Assembly: GCA_043228905.1 (NCBI GenBank)
Contig: JBHGNT010000012.1
Coordinates: 14,136,001-14,200,000 of the forward strand
Direction of reading: 5' to 3'
Source of the DNA: Azolla caroliniana
Lineage: Eukaryota; Polypodiophyta
DNA length: 64,000 nt
The position numbers and the translations under genes were made by a program. Positions 9,920-20,840 of this stretch are shown here, piece by piece. The notes below the pieces were generated by a model, which was not told the origin of the DNA, did not search any database, and was given only the letters and a program-made list of their open reading frames with translations. Each line of letters opens with the position of its first letter. The first letter of the stretch is position 1.

Positions 9920-10340
9920 AGATGAGACGATCCAGGGGCGAACGAATCTGAAAACAGATCGAGGATCCAACGAGCAGCATACGTTGTTGGATGTGCCATT
10001 TTGAAGCTCTCGTAATGATTGATGAAGGCTTTCATTTTCTAGTTGAAGTTGTTCCAAGATTGCCATTACTTGGTTTAAGTTGTTGACCAAGTCGGACATG
10101 GTAACAAGAAGAGGAAGGTGAACAAACTGTCACGGACGACGAGGCTAAATACTAAGAGAGAGAGAGAGAGAGAGAGAGAGCATAGACAAGAGAGCAAGAA
10201 AGAGAGAGAGGAAGTAGACAAGAGGGCGAGAACTGAATTATGCTTCCGTAACTGGTGTTGTTCACCTTGATTGTAATCAAGGTGCACCCAAGTATGTATA
10301 CAAGAATGTGGAGATATGCATGTAAGCTAGGAAACATCTA
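9899..10340 (-). mobile_element. 5' fragment of a Ty3/gypsy element (LTR end plus gag start)
   Basis: On minus, an LTR-like stretch (10340-10130) shares GGTGAACAACACCAGTTA with the gypsy I LTR at about 45860-45880. It is followed by a gag start at 10099 (MSDLVNNLNQVMAILEQLQ), a coiled-coil N-terminus typical of plant gypsy Gag. The frame runs to 9899 and then meets the copia remnant. Only the 5' end survives, abutting the copia RNase H in opposite orientation. Confidence 0.6.
10145..10190. repeat. (AG)n microsatellite
   Basis: About twelve AG dinucleotides in a row, then an interrupted AGAGAG tract continuing to about 10230. It lies inside the gypsy 5' fragment, where plant LTR leaders commonly have CT-rich tracts on the transcribed strand. 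Confidence 0.9.
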
Positions 10341-10436
10341 GAGAGTGCATGAAGATGCATTCTCTAGAAGTTTCTTGAAAGTTCTAGTGATTAACCTACA
10401 TGTAATAAGTTGAATCTTATACAAGTCAATAATGTA

Positions 10437-10509
10437 TAGATGGATGTAGCTCAACTAGTAAGGTTGCCCAATAAGACCAGGAGGTCATGGGTTCAACCCC
10501 CTACATTCC
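10437..10509 (+). repeat. tRNA-derived sequence (SINE head or pseudo-tRNA)
   Basis: It has an A-box-like stretch TAGCTCAACTAGTAAGG and a B-box-like stretch GGGTTCAACCCC at normal tRNA spacing, and GATGTAG can pair with the trailing CTACATT. The T-arm does not fold canonically and no anticodon stem is convincing. I call it tRNA-derived, not a tRNA gene. Confidence 0.45.
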
Positions 10510-10514
10510 ATTGA

Positions 10515-10870
10515 GTTCATGACACTGTAGCTTAAGAACGTGTTCACGCTTAAGATACAAGATAGAAGGAGTTGTCCTATTATGCCAACAAACTCCCCCA
10601 TAAAAGGATGTAAAAACAATGATATGGGGTTATCTCCCCCGTAACCCTAGATTACAATTTTAATCTAAAGTTATGATTACAAGTCGATCAGCATATGGCC
10701 GAATCAACAGAGGTAAAGTTAGGATCTAGCCTGATTTGGCTAGTTGTCCGGATCGTATGTTATATGGGCCGGCTTGTCTGAGTTGGTCGGATTGACTTGT
10801 TCAAATCGTCTTGCGTCTGAAATGGCTCATTTGCCTAGATTGGCTCATGTCTTATTTTGATTCTTAGCCT
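10515..10870 (-). mobile_element. Copia 3' end fragment (LTR piece, PPT, internal 3' region)
   Basis: An inverted counterpart of 58375-58700. In minus orientation the internal 3' region (10870-10605) leads through a GGGGGAGTT polypurine tract into an LTR starting TGTTGGCATAATAGG (10590 down to about 10515). It carries no coding sequence. It belongs to the same lineage as the 8.3-9.9 kb copia remnant. Confidence 0.7.
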
Positions 10871-13532
10871 TGGGTCGATCTTCTACTTTCCGCTCGTGCT
10901 CCCACTCATCGAGCCTCACCCTCCGTCAACACCTAGCCCAACTCCTTCCTCTCCCATTCATATGTCCTCGAACCTAGCGTCAACCTACCTGACAAATTCA
11001 ATGGCTCCATGGTGCATCTTGCAGCTTCATCAATCAAATTCATCTTATCATCCGCTTACAACCCCAACATTATGCTAGCGATTTCTCTCGGATCGGCCTC
11101 GTTGGCACCCTTCTCTTTGGGCTGGCACAAGCGTGGCTTGTACCATTGATCGAAACTTCATCCCCACTCTTAGACAACTTTCATGCCTTCCTTGTGGAGG
11201 TTGAAGCCACATTCAGAGAGATAGACCGGCGACGAACAACACTCACGAAGCTCTATTCCTTACAACAAGGCTCTCATCCAACTTCGGTCTATGCTTGAGA
11301 GTTTTGTCAAATCGCGTGCAATGTTAACTAGGATGACCAAGCCTTATGCGACTAGTTTCATCGAGGCCTCCGAAACGATGTCAAGACTCTTCTCTTAAAC
11401 TTTTTGGAGCCCACATCGTTGTCTCATATAATATCCCAAGCCATTCAATGTGATAATCGTCTTTTTGAGCTTCGATAGGAGGAATGGGGGACTCAAGGCT
11501 TCCCATCTTCCTCCCACAATGCTCCACTCACAAAGCTATATATATCAGTTTCACCAAGCACGCCATGGTTTCCATCCTCCAATGATACCCATACTCTGAT
11601 GGAGGTCGACCCCCATACCCCAATGGAGATTGACCATGCTCGGTTCCAACCATTAACGGATGCCCAACGACAAAATCAACGTGACAATGGCCTCTGCCTC
11701 TATTGTGGTACCCCCGACCATGTCATGTGCCACTATCCAATGCACGACCCTCGTCATCAATCCCACCAAGCACGTCTTGCGGAGGTTTCTCGACAATAGG
11801 AAAACAACCAAGTAGGAGCTGTGCCGCTAGACACTTTCTGTTACCCTACTTCTCTGTGCTCCTACAATTCAGCCACACCAGCATGAGGTTTTACTTTGCA
11901 AGTAAATCTTTGTTTTGGTTCTACTTCAATACAATCCCATGCCTTGCTCGATTTTGGTGCATCTACTTGTTTTATCGATATCTTGTTCATCCGAGCACAT
12001 AAAATCCCCACTGTCCGCACAACATAACCCATATCCGTTGAAACTATCGACGGGCGGGTTCTCTCTTCGGGGGTGGTTACCGAAGCCACTGTCCACCAAG
12101 AGGTATTAACATTCTACCTTATTGCAACCCCTTGACATCTGATTGTTTTAGGGCTCTCCTGGATTGGAAACACATATATGGTGGATTGGTCACGACTCCC
12201 CACCCCGTTACTTGTGTGGGGGTTACTTTCAGCTTGGGTGCACATTCTTCTTATTTCAACTCAATCTCCGGCACTATTGATTCTATTGTGGCCGATTCTA
12301 GCTTGGTCGCTTTTGTGCCCATTGTGTCACAGGACGTCTCTGTTCCGGTCACCAATTTCCCCGCAAGATATAACGACTTTTTGGATGTGTTTGAAAAGCG
12401 AAATCCAGACTGGTTACTGACACATCGCCTTTATGATTGCCCAATCGAACTCCAAGATGGCTCACATCCACCATTGAGGATCTTCGCACATAACTGGATG
12501 AAAACCTCGCCAAGGGCTTCATTCAACCCTCCAAATCACCAGTTGAGGCCCCAATCTTATTTGTCAAGTTGAGGCTCTTCGCACATAATTGGATGAAAAC
12601 CTTGCCAAGGGCTTCATTCAAGCCTTCAAATCACCAGCTGAGGCCCATCTATGGGCTATCTGAACCCGAATATGAGGCTCTTTGCACATAACTAGATGAA
12701 AACCTCGTCAAGGGCTTCATTCAACCCTCCAAATCATTAGTTGAGGCCCCAATCTTATTTGTCAAGAAGAAGGACAACTCATTACGACTATGTGTGGATT
12801 ATGAGGGTTTGGACTCTGAACAAAATTACGGTACACAATCGTTATCCCTTGCCTTTAATTCCAACCCTCCTCAACCGACTTCGAACCGAGCGTATTTCTC
12901 CAAAATCAACCTTCGGGGAGCCTACAATGTGGTGCGTATCAAGCCTGGAGACGAGTCGAAAATGGCCTTCCGGAAACGCTATGGACATTTCGAGTACAAA
13001 TCAATACCTTTCGGTCTCACCAATGCCCCCGTAGTCTTCCAACATATGATGAACAATATATTTCGGGAGTATCTCGATCACTTCGTGGTGATCTACCTTG
13101 ATGACATTCTAGTTTTTTCTTCCAACACAGAGGAGTACACACAACACTTCCGCCTGGTTCTATCCAAACTTCGGGAACATGGGCTTTACGCCAAAAGTGA
13201 GAAATGTGAATTCGATTGAACCTCTGTCGAATTCCTAGACTACATGATTTCACCCTTCAAGATCACAATGGATGCACGCAAGGTAGCGACAATCACTGAT
13301 TGGCCTGTCCCCACTCGGTTGAAAGAGGTACAATCATTTCTTGGTTTTGCAAATTCCTATCGATGATTTATCAATGGTTTTTCCTCTTTAATGCAACCTC
13401 TAATCATCCTTACTAGAAAAGATACTCCATTTCTTTGGACCTTCCCGGCGCGAACTGCTTTTGATGCCCTCAAGGCAATTTTTCTCATAGCCCCACTGTT
13501 TGTCCACCCTAACCCCACAAGCCCCTTCCAAG
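10871..13532 (+). pseudogene. Ty3/gypsy III gag-pol, upstream part, decayed
   Basis: Gag remnants run from 10940 (EPNVNLPDKFNGS-type) to a zinc knuckle near 11690-11740 (CLYCGTPDHVMCHYP, whose last Cys position is Tyr). A decayed protease-to-RT linker follows, then RT near 12760-13220: AYFSKINLRGAYNVVRIKPG, FGLTNAPVVFQHMM, and an intact YLDDILVF active site. TGA at 13216-13218 and later stops break the frame. 12480-12760 contains two to three diverged repeats of the AHNWMKTSPRASFNP region, i.e. local duplication. The gene is cut at 13532 by copia A and resumes at 19207 in the middle of RNase H. Confidence 0.8.
13528..13532. other. Target-site duplication of copia A, left copy (CCAAG)
   Basis: CCAAG directly precedes the LTR start TGACGGG and is repeated directly after the right LTR at 19202-19206. 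Removing 13533-19206 restores an uninterrupted gypsy reading frame (PFQVETDA), which confirms the insertion. Confidence 0.95.
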
Positions 13533-13888
13533 TGACGGGAACTAAAACGCTCCGTGTACGCAACGCTCGGCCACAACCGAGCTTAGAATCATGCATAGAA
13601 AACGAAAAATAATGCACGACACAATGGAGAGAAGAGCACACAGGATGTTTACGTGGAAAACCCAAAACTAAGGGAAAAACCACGGCAGCCCACAGGCCGC
13701 AAACTATCACTATGTTAGAATGTACAACAGTGAGTTCACGGAGGCAACGACCTCGTGCTCACGATCCTCGCCGCAGGCGGCAGTTACAACAGAGGCAACG
13801 ACCTCTTTTTCTCTCTCTCTCTCTGTACACATTTATGCGCTCTCACTTCTTGCACCAACAAGAATAACCATACATATAAGTTTGCCCT

Positions 13889-13972
13889 AAGTCATATTTA
13901 TACTAATATGACTTTTCGGCTATTTACAAATATAGCCTAGATGGACTCTCAGAAACATATTTACGAATATGT
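13889..13972 (-). promoter_or_regulatory. LTR core promoter with three inverted repeats
   Basis: On minus the TATA-like TATAAATA sits between perfect 9-bp arms AAGTCATAT and ATATGACTT. Next to it are GGCTAT/ATAGCC arms and ACATATT/AATATGT arms. The same three palindromes in the same order occur in the other LTRs of this group. The promoter role is inferred from the TATA box and its position. Confidence 0.6.
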
Positions 13973-13978
13973 CTCTTC

Positions 13979-14300
13979 ATCCGGTGAGCATTCCTCACCG
14001 GGTCTACACCATCCGGTGAGCATTCCTCACCGGGTCTACACCATCCGGTTCTCTGTAGCCGGGTACTCCTCATCCGGTTCTCACCGGGTCTGCACCATCC
14101 GGCTCTCCGTAGCCGGGTACTCCTCATCCGGTTCTCACTGGGTCTGCACCATTCGGCTCTCCGTAGCCGGGTACTCCTCATCCGGTTCTCACCGAGTCTG
14201 CACCATCCGGCTCTCCGTAGCCAGGTACTCCTCATCCGGTTCTCACCGGGTCTGCACCATCCGGCTCTCCGTAGCCGGGTACTCCCCATCCGGTTTCGGC
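13979..14300. repeat. LTR tandem array of CCGG hairpin units
   Basis: Two 32-bp units (CCGGTGAG...CTCACCGG stems) are followed by four 54-bp units, each with CCGGCT...AGCCGG and CCGGT...ACCGG stems, and a partial unit. The copy number differs in the partner LTR (18899-19130). Confidence 0.9.
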
Positions 14301-14367
14301 CTCGGCCGAGTTTGTTCATCGGCACTATTCTTCTTCCTTCCCATCCGGAGGGACCTGTCTCCCAACA

Positions 14368-14384
14368 AACTCCCCCTTCACTCC
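14368..14384 (-). other. Copia A polypurine tract
   Basis: On minus the sequence GTGAAGGGGGAGTT lies immediately upstream of the 3' LTR start TGTTGGG. This is the usual plus-strand primer position. Confidence 0.85.
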
Positions 14385-17300
14385 GGCATGGGGTGTCTTA
14401 CTAGTCCGATCCTTTTCCGGCATGCATCCAACTTGTCGGGTATCAGAACTTTGGTCGGCATATCTAACCCGTTCTCGGCCGTGTGGATCTTCGTCAGTGC
14501 GAACTCCTGGTCATCTACTCTTTCCCGGATCCAGTGATATCTCCGCTGGATATGCTTCGTCCGGGAATGGTAGGCCGCATTCTTAGCAAGATGGATGGCA
14601 CTTTGACTGTCGCAATAGAGCCGGTATTCATCTTGCCGGATACCAAGCTCTCCGATGAAGTCCTTCATCCATAAGATTTCCTTGCCAGCTTCCACAGCTG
14701 CCATGTACTCCGCCTCCGTGGTTGACAATGCAACTGTCTTCTACAACCTCGACTACCACGAAACAACTCCCCCTGCATATGACATTACATACCCGGATGT
14801 AGACCGGCTGGTATCCACATCAGCCGACATGTCCGAATCGGTGAAACCATCAAGTTGAGGTTTTCCGGAGCCGAATCGGAGACACATATTTGAAGTGCCC
14901 TTCAAATACCGGAGTATCCATTTGACCGCGTTCCAATGCTCCTTGCCGGGATTGCTCATAAACCGGCTCACCACTCCGACTACGTATCCTATATCCGGTC
15001 GGGTACACACCATTGCGTACATCAAGCTCCCGACGGCAGAGGCATATGGAATCTTCATCATATCCACCTTCTCTGCTTTCGTCTTCGGGCTTTGCTTACC
15101 GGATAGCCTGCAGTTTGCCGGAAGTGTCGATCCAACCGGTTTCGCATCTGACATGTTGAACCAGTGAAACACCTTTGTCACGTACTTCTCATGTGACATC
15201 CATAATTGCTTCTTTGACTGGTCCCGAATGATGTGCATCCCCAGCATCTGTCTTGCCGGACCCAAGTCTTTCATTGAGAAGGTTCGGTTGAGAACCTTCT
15301 TCAGCATCCGTATTTTGACTTGGTCTCGTTCGACGATCAACATGTCATCCACGTACAGAAGGAGTATCAGGAAGTCGCCTCCTTCGAACTTCTTCCCAAA
15401 CACGCAGTGATCGGCCTACGTCTTGTGGTACCCTTGATCGGTCATGAAGGAATCGAACTTCCGGTACCATTGTCGGGGAGCTTGCTTTAGTCCATACAGG
15501 CTCTTCTTCAACCGGCATACCAGGTGCTCTTTCCCTTTCTCCACAAATCCTTCCAGTTGCTGCATGTAGATCTCCTCTTCGAGGTCCCCGTGAAGGAATG
15601 TCGTCTTCACGTCCAGCTGCTCTACCTCGAGGTCCATGCTTGTCGCTATACTCAGCACCATCCGGATGGAGGTCATCTTTACCACCAGGGCAAATATCTC
15701 GTCAAAGTCCACACCCTTTTTCTGCTGGAACCCTTTCACCACGATCCTGGCTTTGTATCTCGGGGGTTGCCAGCATCTCCCGGTTTCAACTTGTACACCC
15801 ACTTGTTTCGGAGTGCTCGCTTTCCTTTCGGCAACTCCACCAATTCGTACGTATGGTTCTCATGCAAGGAATCCATCTCGTCCTGCATGGCACTTAACCA
15901 TTTGCGGTTGTGGGTGTCATCCTTCGCTTCTTCGAAGCTTTCCGACTTCCCCTCATCGGTCAGCAGAACATGCTCTACATCCGGAAATCTCCAAGGGGGC
16001 CTTCTATCTCTGAGAGGATATCTCCGTCTTCGAGCTTCGGTAATCGGCTCCTCCATTTGCTCTTCATCCGAATCCGATTCGGGGTCTTGGCCGGTTCTGG
16101 TTTCAGCTTCCTCTACTTCTTCTTCAGCCTATTCGGTATCCTCACCGTAACCAGCTGGTCCCTCGAGTGCTAACTGGTCTCTTGCCGGTTGGGTCTGCTC
16201 ATCGTAGAGTCGATCCTTACTGGTCGACTCGGAGTTCATTGTCTTCTTCTCCGACTCCCAGTCGGTGAGCGTCTTGTCCTCCATGAAGATAATATCTCGA
16301 CTCCGGAATACCTTCTTGTCGACCAGGTCCCACACTCTGTAGCCGAATTCATCGTCACCGTAACCGAGCAATATGCATGGCCGGGTCTTTGGATCTAACT
16401 TTCCTCTCCGGTCCTTAGCTACATGCACGTACGCAAGACACTCGAACACCTTCAGATGCCGGTAGGATACTTCCTTACCGGTCCACACTCTCTATGGCGT
16501 GTCTCCATCCAAGGGTACTGACGGTGATCTATTTATCACATAAGTCGTCGTCGACAGTGTCTCAGCCCAAAACTTCTTGGGTAGTTTTGCATGCGCTACC
16601 ATACTCCAGACCCTCTCCATTATGGTCTGGTTCATCCTCTCGGCCAGTCCGTTTAGTTCCGGCGTCTTCGGCACGGTAAATTCGAGCCAGATTCCCTTCA
16701 AGCGGGTAGTACTCCTCGAACTGCCCCGGTATTCTCCTCCGTTATCTGCTCGAACCGCCTTCAGCTTCCGGCCGGTTTCTCTTTCCACTCTCGCGTGGAG
16801 CTCCTTGAAGACGGATAGCACCTGATCCTTCGTCTTCAGCGGTGTGGCCCACAGCTTCCGGTTGTGGTCATCTATGAACGTCACGAAGTACTGCGCTCCG
16901 GCATGTGACTTCGTGTCTACTTGACACACATCCGTATGCACCAACTCCAGTGGTGCATTACGTCTCATCGGTGGCCTTGGTCGGAAGGAGGTCCGGTTTT
17001 GCTTACCGGCCAGACAATCAGTGCACTTCTCCAAGTGCACGTTCATCACTGGAATGAGGTTGTCGTCTGCAAGCCTCTTCATCCCCTTCTCACTCATATG
17101 ACACAGCCTCTTGTGCCACAGCTCACCGGCAGTGTCGGATGCAACGTTCACTTCTTCCGGACATAACCGGGCATTCATCAGGTACAGTGTGTTGACCTTC
17201 CGGGCCCGAGCCACAATCAGGCTCCCTTTGCTGAACTTCATGACACCGTTCCGAATGCTACCCGTGTAGCCTTCATCATCTAGCCGACCGGCTGATACTA

Positions 17301-17580
17301 GGTTCAGAAGAACCTCCGGAACGTGTCGGACATCCTTCAGCTGCAACTTGCATCCAGTTGGTGTTGTTAGCCACACGTCTCCTATGCCGACAATTCGGCA
17401 TGTGCCTTCATTCCCCATCCGGACACAACCGTGATCACCGACTGAGTAGGATGAGAAGCATTTCTGGTCCGGGGTAAGGTGGAACAACGCTCCGGAGTCT
17501 ACCACCCAGGTCATCTCGTCGCCGGCAAGGTTTATCTCACTCTCCTCAGTGATGAGCATCAACTCTTCTTCACTTGCCAC
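14378..17580 (-). pseudogene. pol: Copia A pol (PR-IN-RT-RH), amber-riddled
   Basis: The domains are in copia order. The protease near 17500 reads DSGALFHLTP (usual DSGAS). Integrase has the HHCC finger (LWHKRLCHMSEKG, CTDCLAGK) and core residues HTDVC, ADNGGEYRG and GLAERMN. RT has LDVKTTFLHGDLEEEIYMQQ and an intact LLYVDDMLIV. RNase H has LSTTEAEYMAAVEAGKE and YCDSQSAIHLAKN. TAG stops occur at 16492-16494, 16129-16131, 15416-15418, 14753-14755 and 14741-14743; four of these five align with CAG in copia C and/or D. A frameshift separates 15736-16056 from 15416-15802. The protein ends at 14378 beside the polypurine tract. It is not functional as it stands. Confidence 0.95.
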
Positions 17581-18422
17581 GATTGCCGTCGTTCCCTTCC
17601 GGTCCGGCCCCCTCCGGTATTTACCGTTCCGGTCTGGGGTCCGCTTCGAATCAGTACCGTCGATCTCCTTATCTTTTCGGAAATGCCGACAGTTCTTTTG
17701 GAAGTGTCCCGGCTTGCCGCAATAGAAGCAAGTGGGCCTCCCCCTTGACTTTGACCGTGTCCCTGACTTCTCCCGGTTCTAGGGACTACGGTTTCTATGC
17801 CTTCCACGTTCCGATTCGGTAAGGAGCACTTTGGAGTTGGAGCTCGTATCTTTATCTTTCCGATGCGCCTCCTCATCTAGCAAGCTCGACTTTACTTTGC
17901 TAGGGATAACCGTTTTCCTTCCGGCCCGGCGTTGCCCAAAGTGACAACCAACGTCTCCCAGCTATCCGTGAAGGAACCGAGCAGGAGTAGCGCTAGTACC
18001 TCATCGGCGAGAGGTACTTCCAATGAAGTTGCCTGGTGGATCAGCCCCTGGAAGGCATTCATGTGCTCTGCCATGCTGGAGCCATCTTGGTATCGGAGTC
18101 TTACTAGCTTCCGGAATATTGAAACCTGATTAACAGCATTTTTGTTTTGAAACATTATGCCGATCTTCTCCCACAGCTCATGAGCCTTGCTCTCTTCATT
18201 GAAGTTGTTGTATAAGCTCATGTCGATGAAGCACCGTATGTACGCCGTTGTCTTCATGTGCATCACCTCCCATATTGTGGCGTCGATAATGTCCGGTCTC
18301 TTGTCCCCGAACTGAACTGGTAACCAAAGATCTTTAACCACGAGCATGTCCCTCATCTTCGACTTCCACACTGAATAGTTGGAGCCGGTGAGCTTCAACA
18401 TGCCGCCAAACGATTCGTCCAT
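17560..18422 (-). pseudogene. gag: Copia A gag, frameshifted
   Basis: It starts at ATG 18422 (MDESFGGMLKLTGSNYSVWK), a few bases after the primer binding site, and shows the plant copia Gag (UBN2-type) body through DEVLALLLLGSFTDSWETLV. A one-base loss near 17895 brings TAA at 17892-17894. The downstream frame still holds a full zinc knuckle CFYCGKPGHFQKNC near 17690-17735. TAG at 17779-17781 breaks it again just upstream of the knuckle. Gag would form the virus-like particle; this copy cannot. Confidence 0.9.
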
Positions 18423-18437
18423 TTTTTGTGTTGTTTC

Positions 18438-18449
18438 GCTCTGATACCA
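18438..18449 (-). other. Copia A primer binding site (initiator tRNA-Met)
   Basis: On minus, TGGTATCAGAGC follows the 5' LTR end (TGTCA) after two bases. It is complementary to the 3' end of plant initiator tRNA-Met, the standard copia primer. Confidence 0.95.
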
Positions 18450-18451
18450 CT

Positions 18452-19201
18452 TGACAGGAACTAAAACGCTCCGTATACGCAACGCTCGGCCACAACCGAG
18501 CTTAGAATCATGCACAGTAAACGAAAAATAATGCACGACACAATGGAGAGAAGAGCACACAGGATGTTTACGTGGAAAACCCAAAACTAAGGGAAAAATC
18601 ACGGCAGCCCACAGGCTGCAAACTATCACTATGTTAGAATGTACAACAGTGAGTTCACGGAGGCAACGACCTCGTGCTCACGATCCTCACCATAGGCGGC
18701 GGTTACAACAGAGGCAACGACCTCTTTCTCTCTCTCTCTCTCTCTGTACACAGTTATGCGCTCTCACTTCTTGCACCAACAAGAATAACCATACATATAA
18801 GTTTGCCCTAAGTCATATTTATACTAATATGACTTTTCGGCTATTTACAAATATAGCCTCGATGGACTCTCAGAAACATATTTACAAATATGTCTCTTCA
18901 TCCGGTGAGCATTCCTCACCAGGTCTGCACCATCCGGTTCTTCGTAGCCGGGTACTCCTCATCCGGTTCTCACCGGGTCTGCATCATCCGGCTGTCCGTA
19001 GCCGGGTACTCCTCATCCGGTTCTCACCGGTCTACACCATCCGGCTCTCCGTAGCCGGGTACTCCTCATCCGGTTCTCACCGGGTTTGCACCATCCGGCT
19101 CTCCGTAGCCGGGTACTCTTCATCCGTTTTCGGCCTCGGCCGAGTTTGTTCATCGGCACTGTTCTTCTTCCTTCCCATCCGGAGGGACCTGTCTCCCAAC
19201 A
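18452..19201 (-). repeat. Copia A 5' LTR
   Basis: 750 bp. Same start and end as the 3' LTR, with fewer tandem units. It ends CCCAACA on + and is followed by the target duplication CCAAG (19202-19206). Confidence 0.95.
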
Positions 19202-19206
19202 CCAAG

Positions 19207-19911
19207 TTGAAACGGACGCCTCCGACTTTGCTATTGGAGTTGTCCTGTCCCAACAAGACGATAAGGGCACACTACATCATGTTGCCTTCTACTCTCGGAA
19301 GTTTACAACCCCGGAAATCAATTATCCGGTTTATGACAAGAAAGGTGCTAACCGACCACAAAAATCTAATTTACTTCACCATTAGTTGTACATTCAATTT
19401 GAGGCAAGCTCGATGTTCATCTTTTCTTGCCCACTACAACTTCGAGATCTTGTTTTGACCAGGAGTTCAACATCGGAAGGCTGATGCCCGCTCTCGGCAA
19501 CCTAATTTCGCATTGCGCCCAGAAGATGACGCATATTCGCAACAATCCCGTTGTTTGTTGAGGCTCGATCAACTTGAGATGTTCACAAGCTGCATGTTGC
19601 ATGATGATTCTTTGCTCAACGAGATCGCCACGGAAACCATGTTAGACCCATTCGCCAAAGACATAATGGCCCGTATCAATGACCCATCCCCAGACATCAA
19701 AAGCTCATATCTCAACCCATTTACAACCTGGGATGGGTTACTAAAGGATCATGTCCTACACGGGTACTACAAAATTGTCATGGTGAACCTCTTGCCTGTC
19801 ACTTTGGGGTCACGAAAACCCTGGAGTTTTGGTGGCCCAAACCTTGGAAATTTATCAAGGAATTTCTCAAGACATGTGATGTACGTGCCTGATCCAAAAT
19901 GGCAAAATTAG
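19207..19911 (+). pseudogene. Ty3/gypsy III pol, downstream part
   Basis: A continuation of the element interrupted at 13532. RNase H resumes with ETDASDFAIGVVLSQQDDKG and SRKFTTPEINYPVYDKK, then has a small deletion before LTDHKNLIYF. Integrase remnants follow (HDDSLLNEIATETMLDPF, the spacer region, then a GVTKTLEFWWP-type stretch in an alternate frame). The sequence stops being gypsy at about 19890, in the integrase zinc region. The rest of integrase is missing. Confidence 0.85.
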
Positions 19912-20840
19912 CAGAAGTAGAGGAAGCGCAACAACGGCCATCTCGGCAATACTTCGAAGAAAGGGAGTCCTTGCGAAGAGAACTTTTGGAACTCCAACTC
20001 CGCTCAAGTCAGTTCCTTCAGAAGTTAGAAAAAACCGAGGTGCAACGAGCGGCATTAATGGAATTCCTCCAACACCTCAAAATCTCCATGAACCTCATAC
20101 TCGAATGACAGAAAAACCATTGTCGGTAGGAATTAGCCGATAATTCGGATCAACTTATCCAATGCTACGACATGCAGATGCAAAAGTCGGAGGCCCAACT
20201 CGCTAATGTCACAACATCGTGTGCAATCCTCAAGGCAAAGTTCGAACAAGACGCGGCGAAAGCACAAAACGACTTGAACACCCTCCAAGCCAAGTATGAA
20301 ATGGGCGAAGGCCGAATCAAAGCCATAGTGGCTAAACACAGAGTACAACTTAATCAAAAGGTTGAAGAGGCTCTAGCCCGAGGGTGGCAAGAATGGTTGG
20401 TACAGGCAGCCAAATTATAGGTTTTTCGAGCCAATGCCGAAAACTGGAAAAAAGAAGGTCGCGGATTTTATAAGATGGACGAAAGCAACATCCAAATCCT
20501 CTGCGAAGACCTCACCAACGAATACCAAGCCCTAACAAGCATACACACCATGGCCATTAGGAACCACCTTGAGGAATTCAACGACGATCTAATGCTACTG
20601 AGACTGGATGCGGAAGCCTATGAACGAGAGCGTCACCCTGCTGAAAAAGAAGAAGAAGCCACCGCACAGGCATCCACGGCCAATGTACTCAAGGAACCCA
20701 CATTGGCACCAAAAGAAGACAAAGAACCATGGTCGAGAGTGCAAACCGAGCAAGTGGACACACCGATCATAGGACCACTTCCAGAGGCAACCATTCCCAA
20801 GCCCACGACAGAGCTACCAACCGCTAGATATATCAGCTGA
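19899..20840 (+). pseudogene. Long coiled-coil protein, one frame with three stops
   Basis: A single frame runs from MAKLAEVEEAQQRPSRQYFE to the stop near 20840. It is interrupted by TGA at 20106-20108, TAG near 20127 and TAG at 20418-20420. The sequence is dominated by Glu, Gln, Lys, Leu and Ala heptad-like stretches (ESLRRELLELQLRSSQFLQK, AQNDLNTLQAKYEMGEGRIK), then an acidic, Pro-rich tail (EPTLAPKEDKEPW, EATIPKPTTELP). I do not recognise it. It could be Gag or a 3' accessory ORF of an LTR element, since it is followed by LTR-like DNA. It is joined directly to gypsy III at its 5' side with no intergenic space. Confidence 0.5.

Larger units (their letters stand above)
13533..14367 (-). repeat. 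Copia A 3' LTR
   Basis: 835 bp, about 85 bp longer than its partner because of extra tandem units: two 32-bp and four 54-bp units here, against one and three in the right LTR. It contains a CT tract, a TATA-like box in an inverted repeat near 13890-13916, and a hairpin-rich tandem array. Confidence 0.95.
13533..19201 (-). mobile_element. Copia A: complete Ty1/copia retrotransposon, nested
   Basis: A full-length element, minus orientation, with LTRs at both ends (13533-14367 and 18452-19201), 5-bp target duplications, a primer binding site and a polypurine tract. LTRs start TGTTGGGAG and end GTCA in the element's own orientation. Internal genes are gag then pol in the order protease, integrase, RT, RNase H, which defines Ty1/copia. 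All are broken, mostly by TAG codons. It is related to copia B, C and D and to the solo LTR at 31128-31758. Confidence 0.97.

Noticed and set aside
13979-14300. Arg-rich repeat protein on minus (RRAGWCRPGENRMRSTR units) or CRISPR-like array
   Set aside because: Both readings are translations of the LTR hairpin array. The repeat sits inside an LTR and changes number between the two LTRs.
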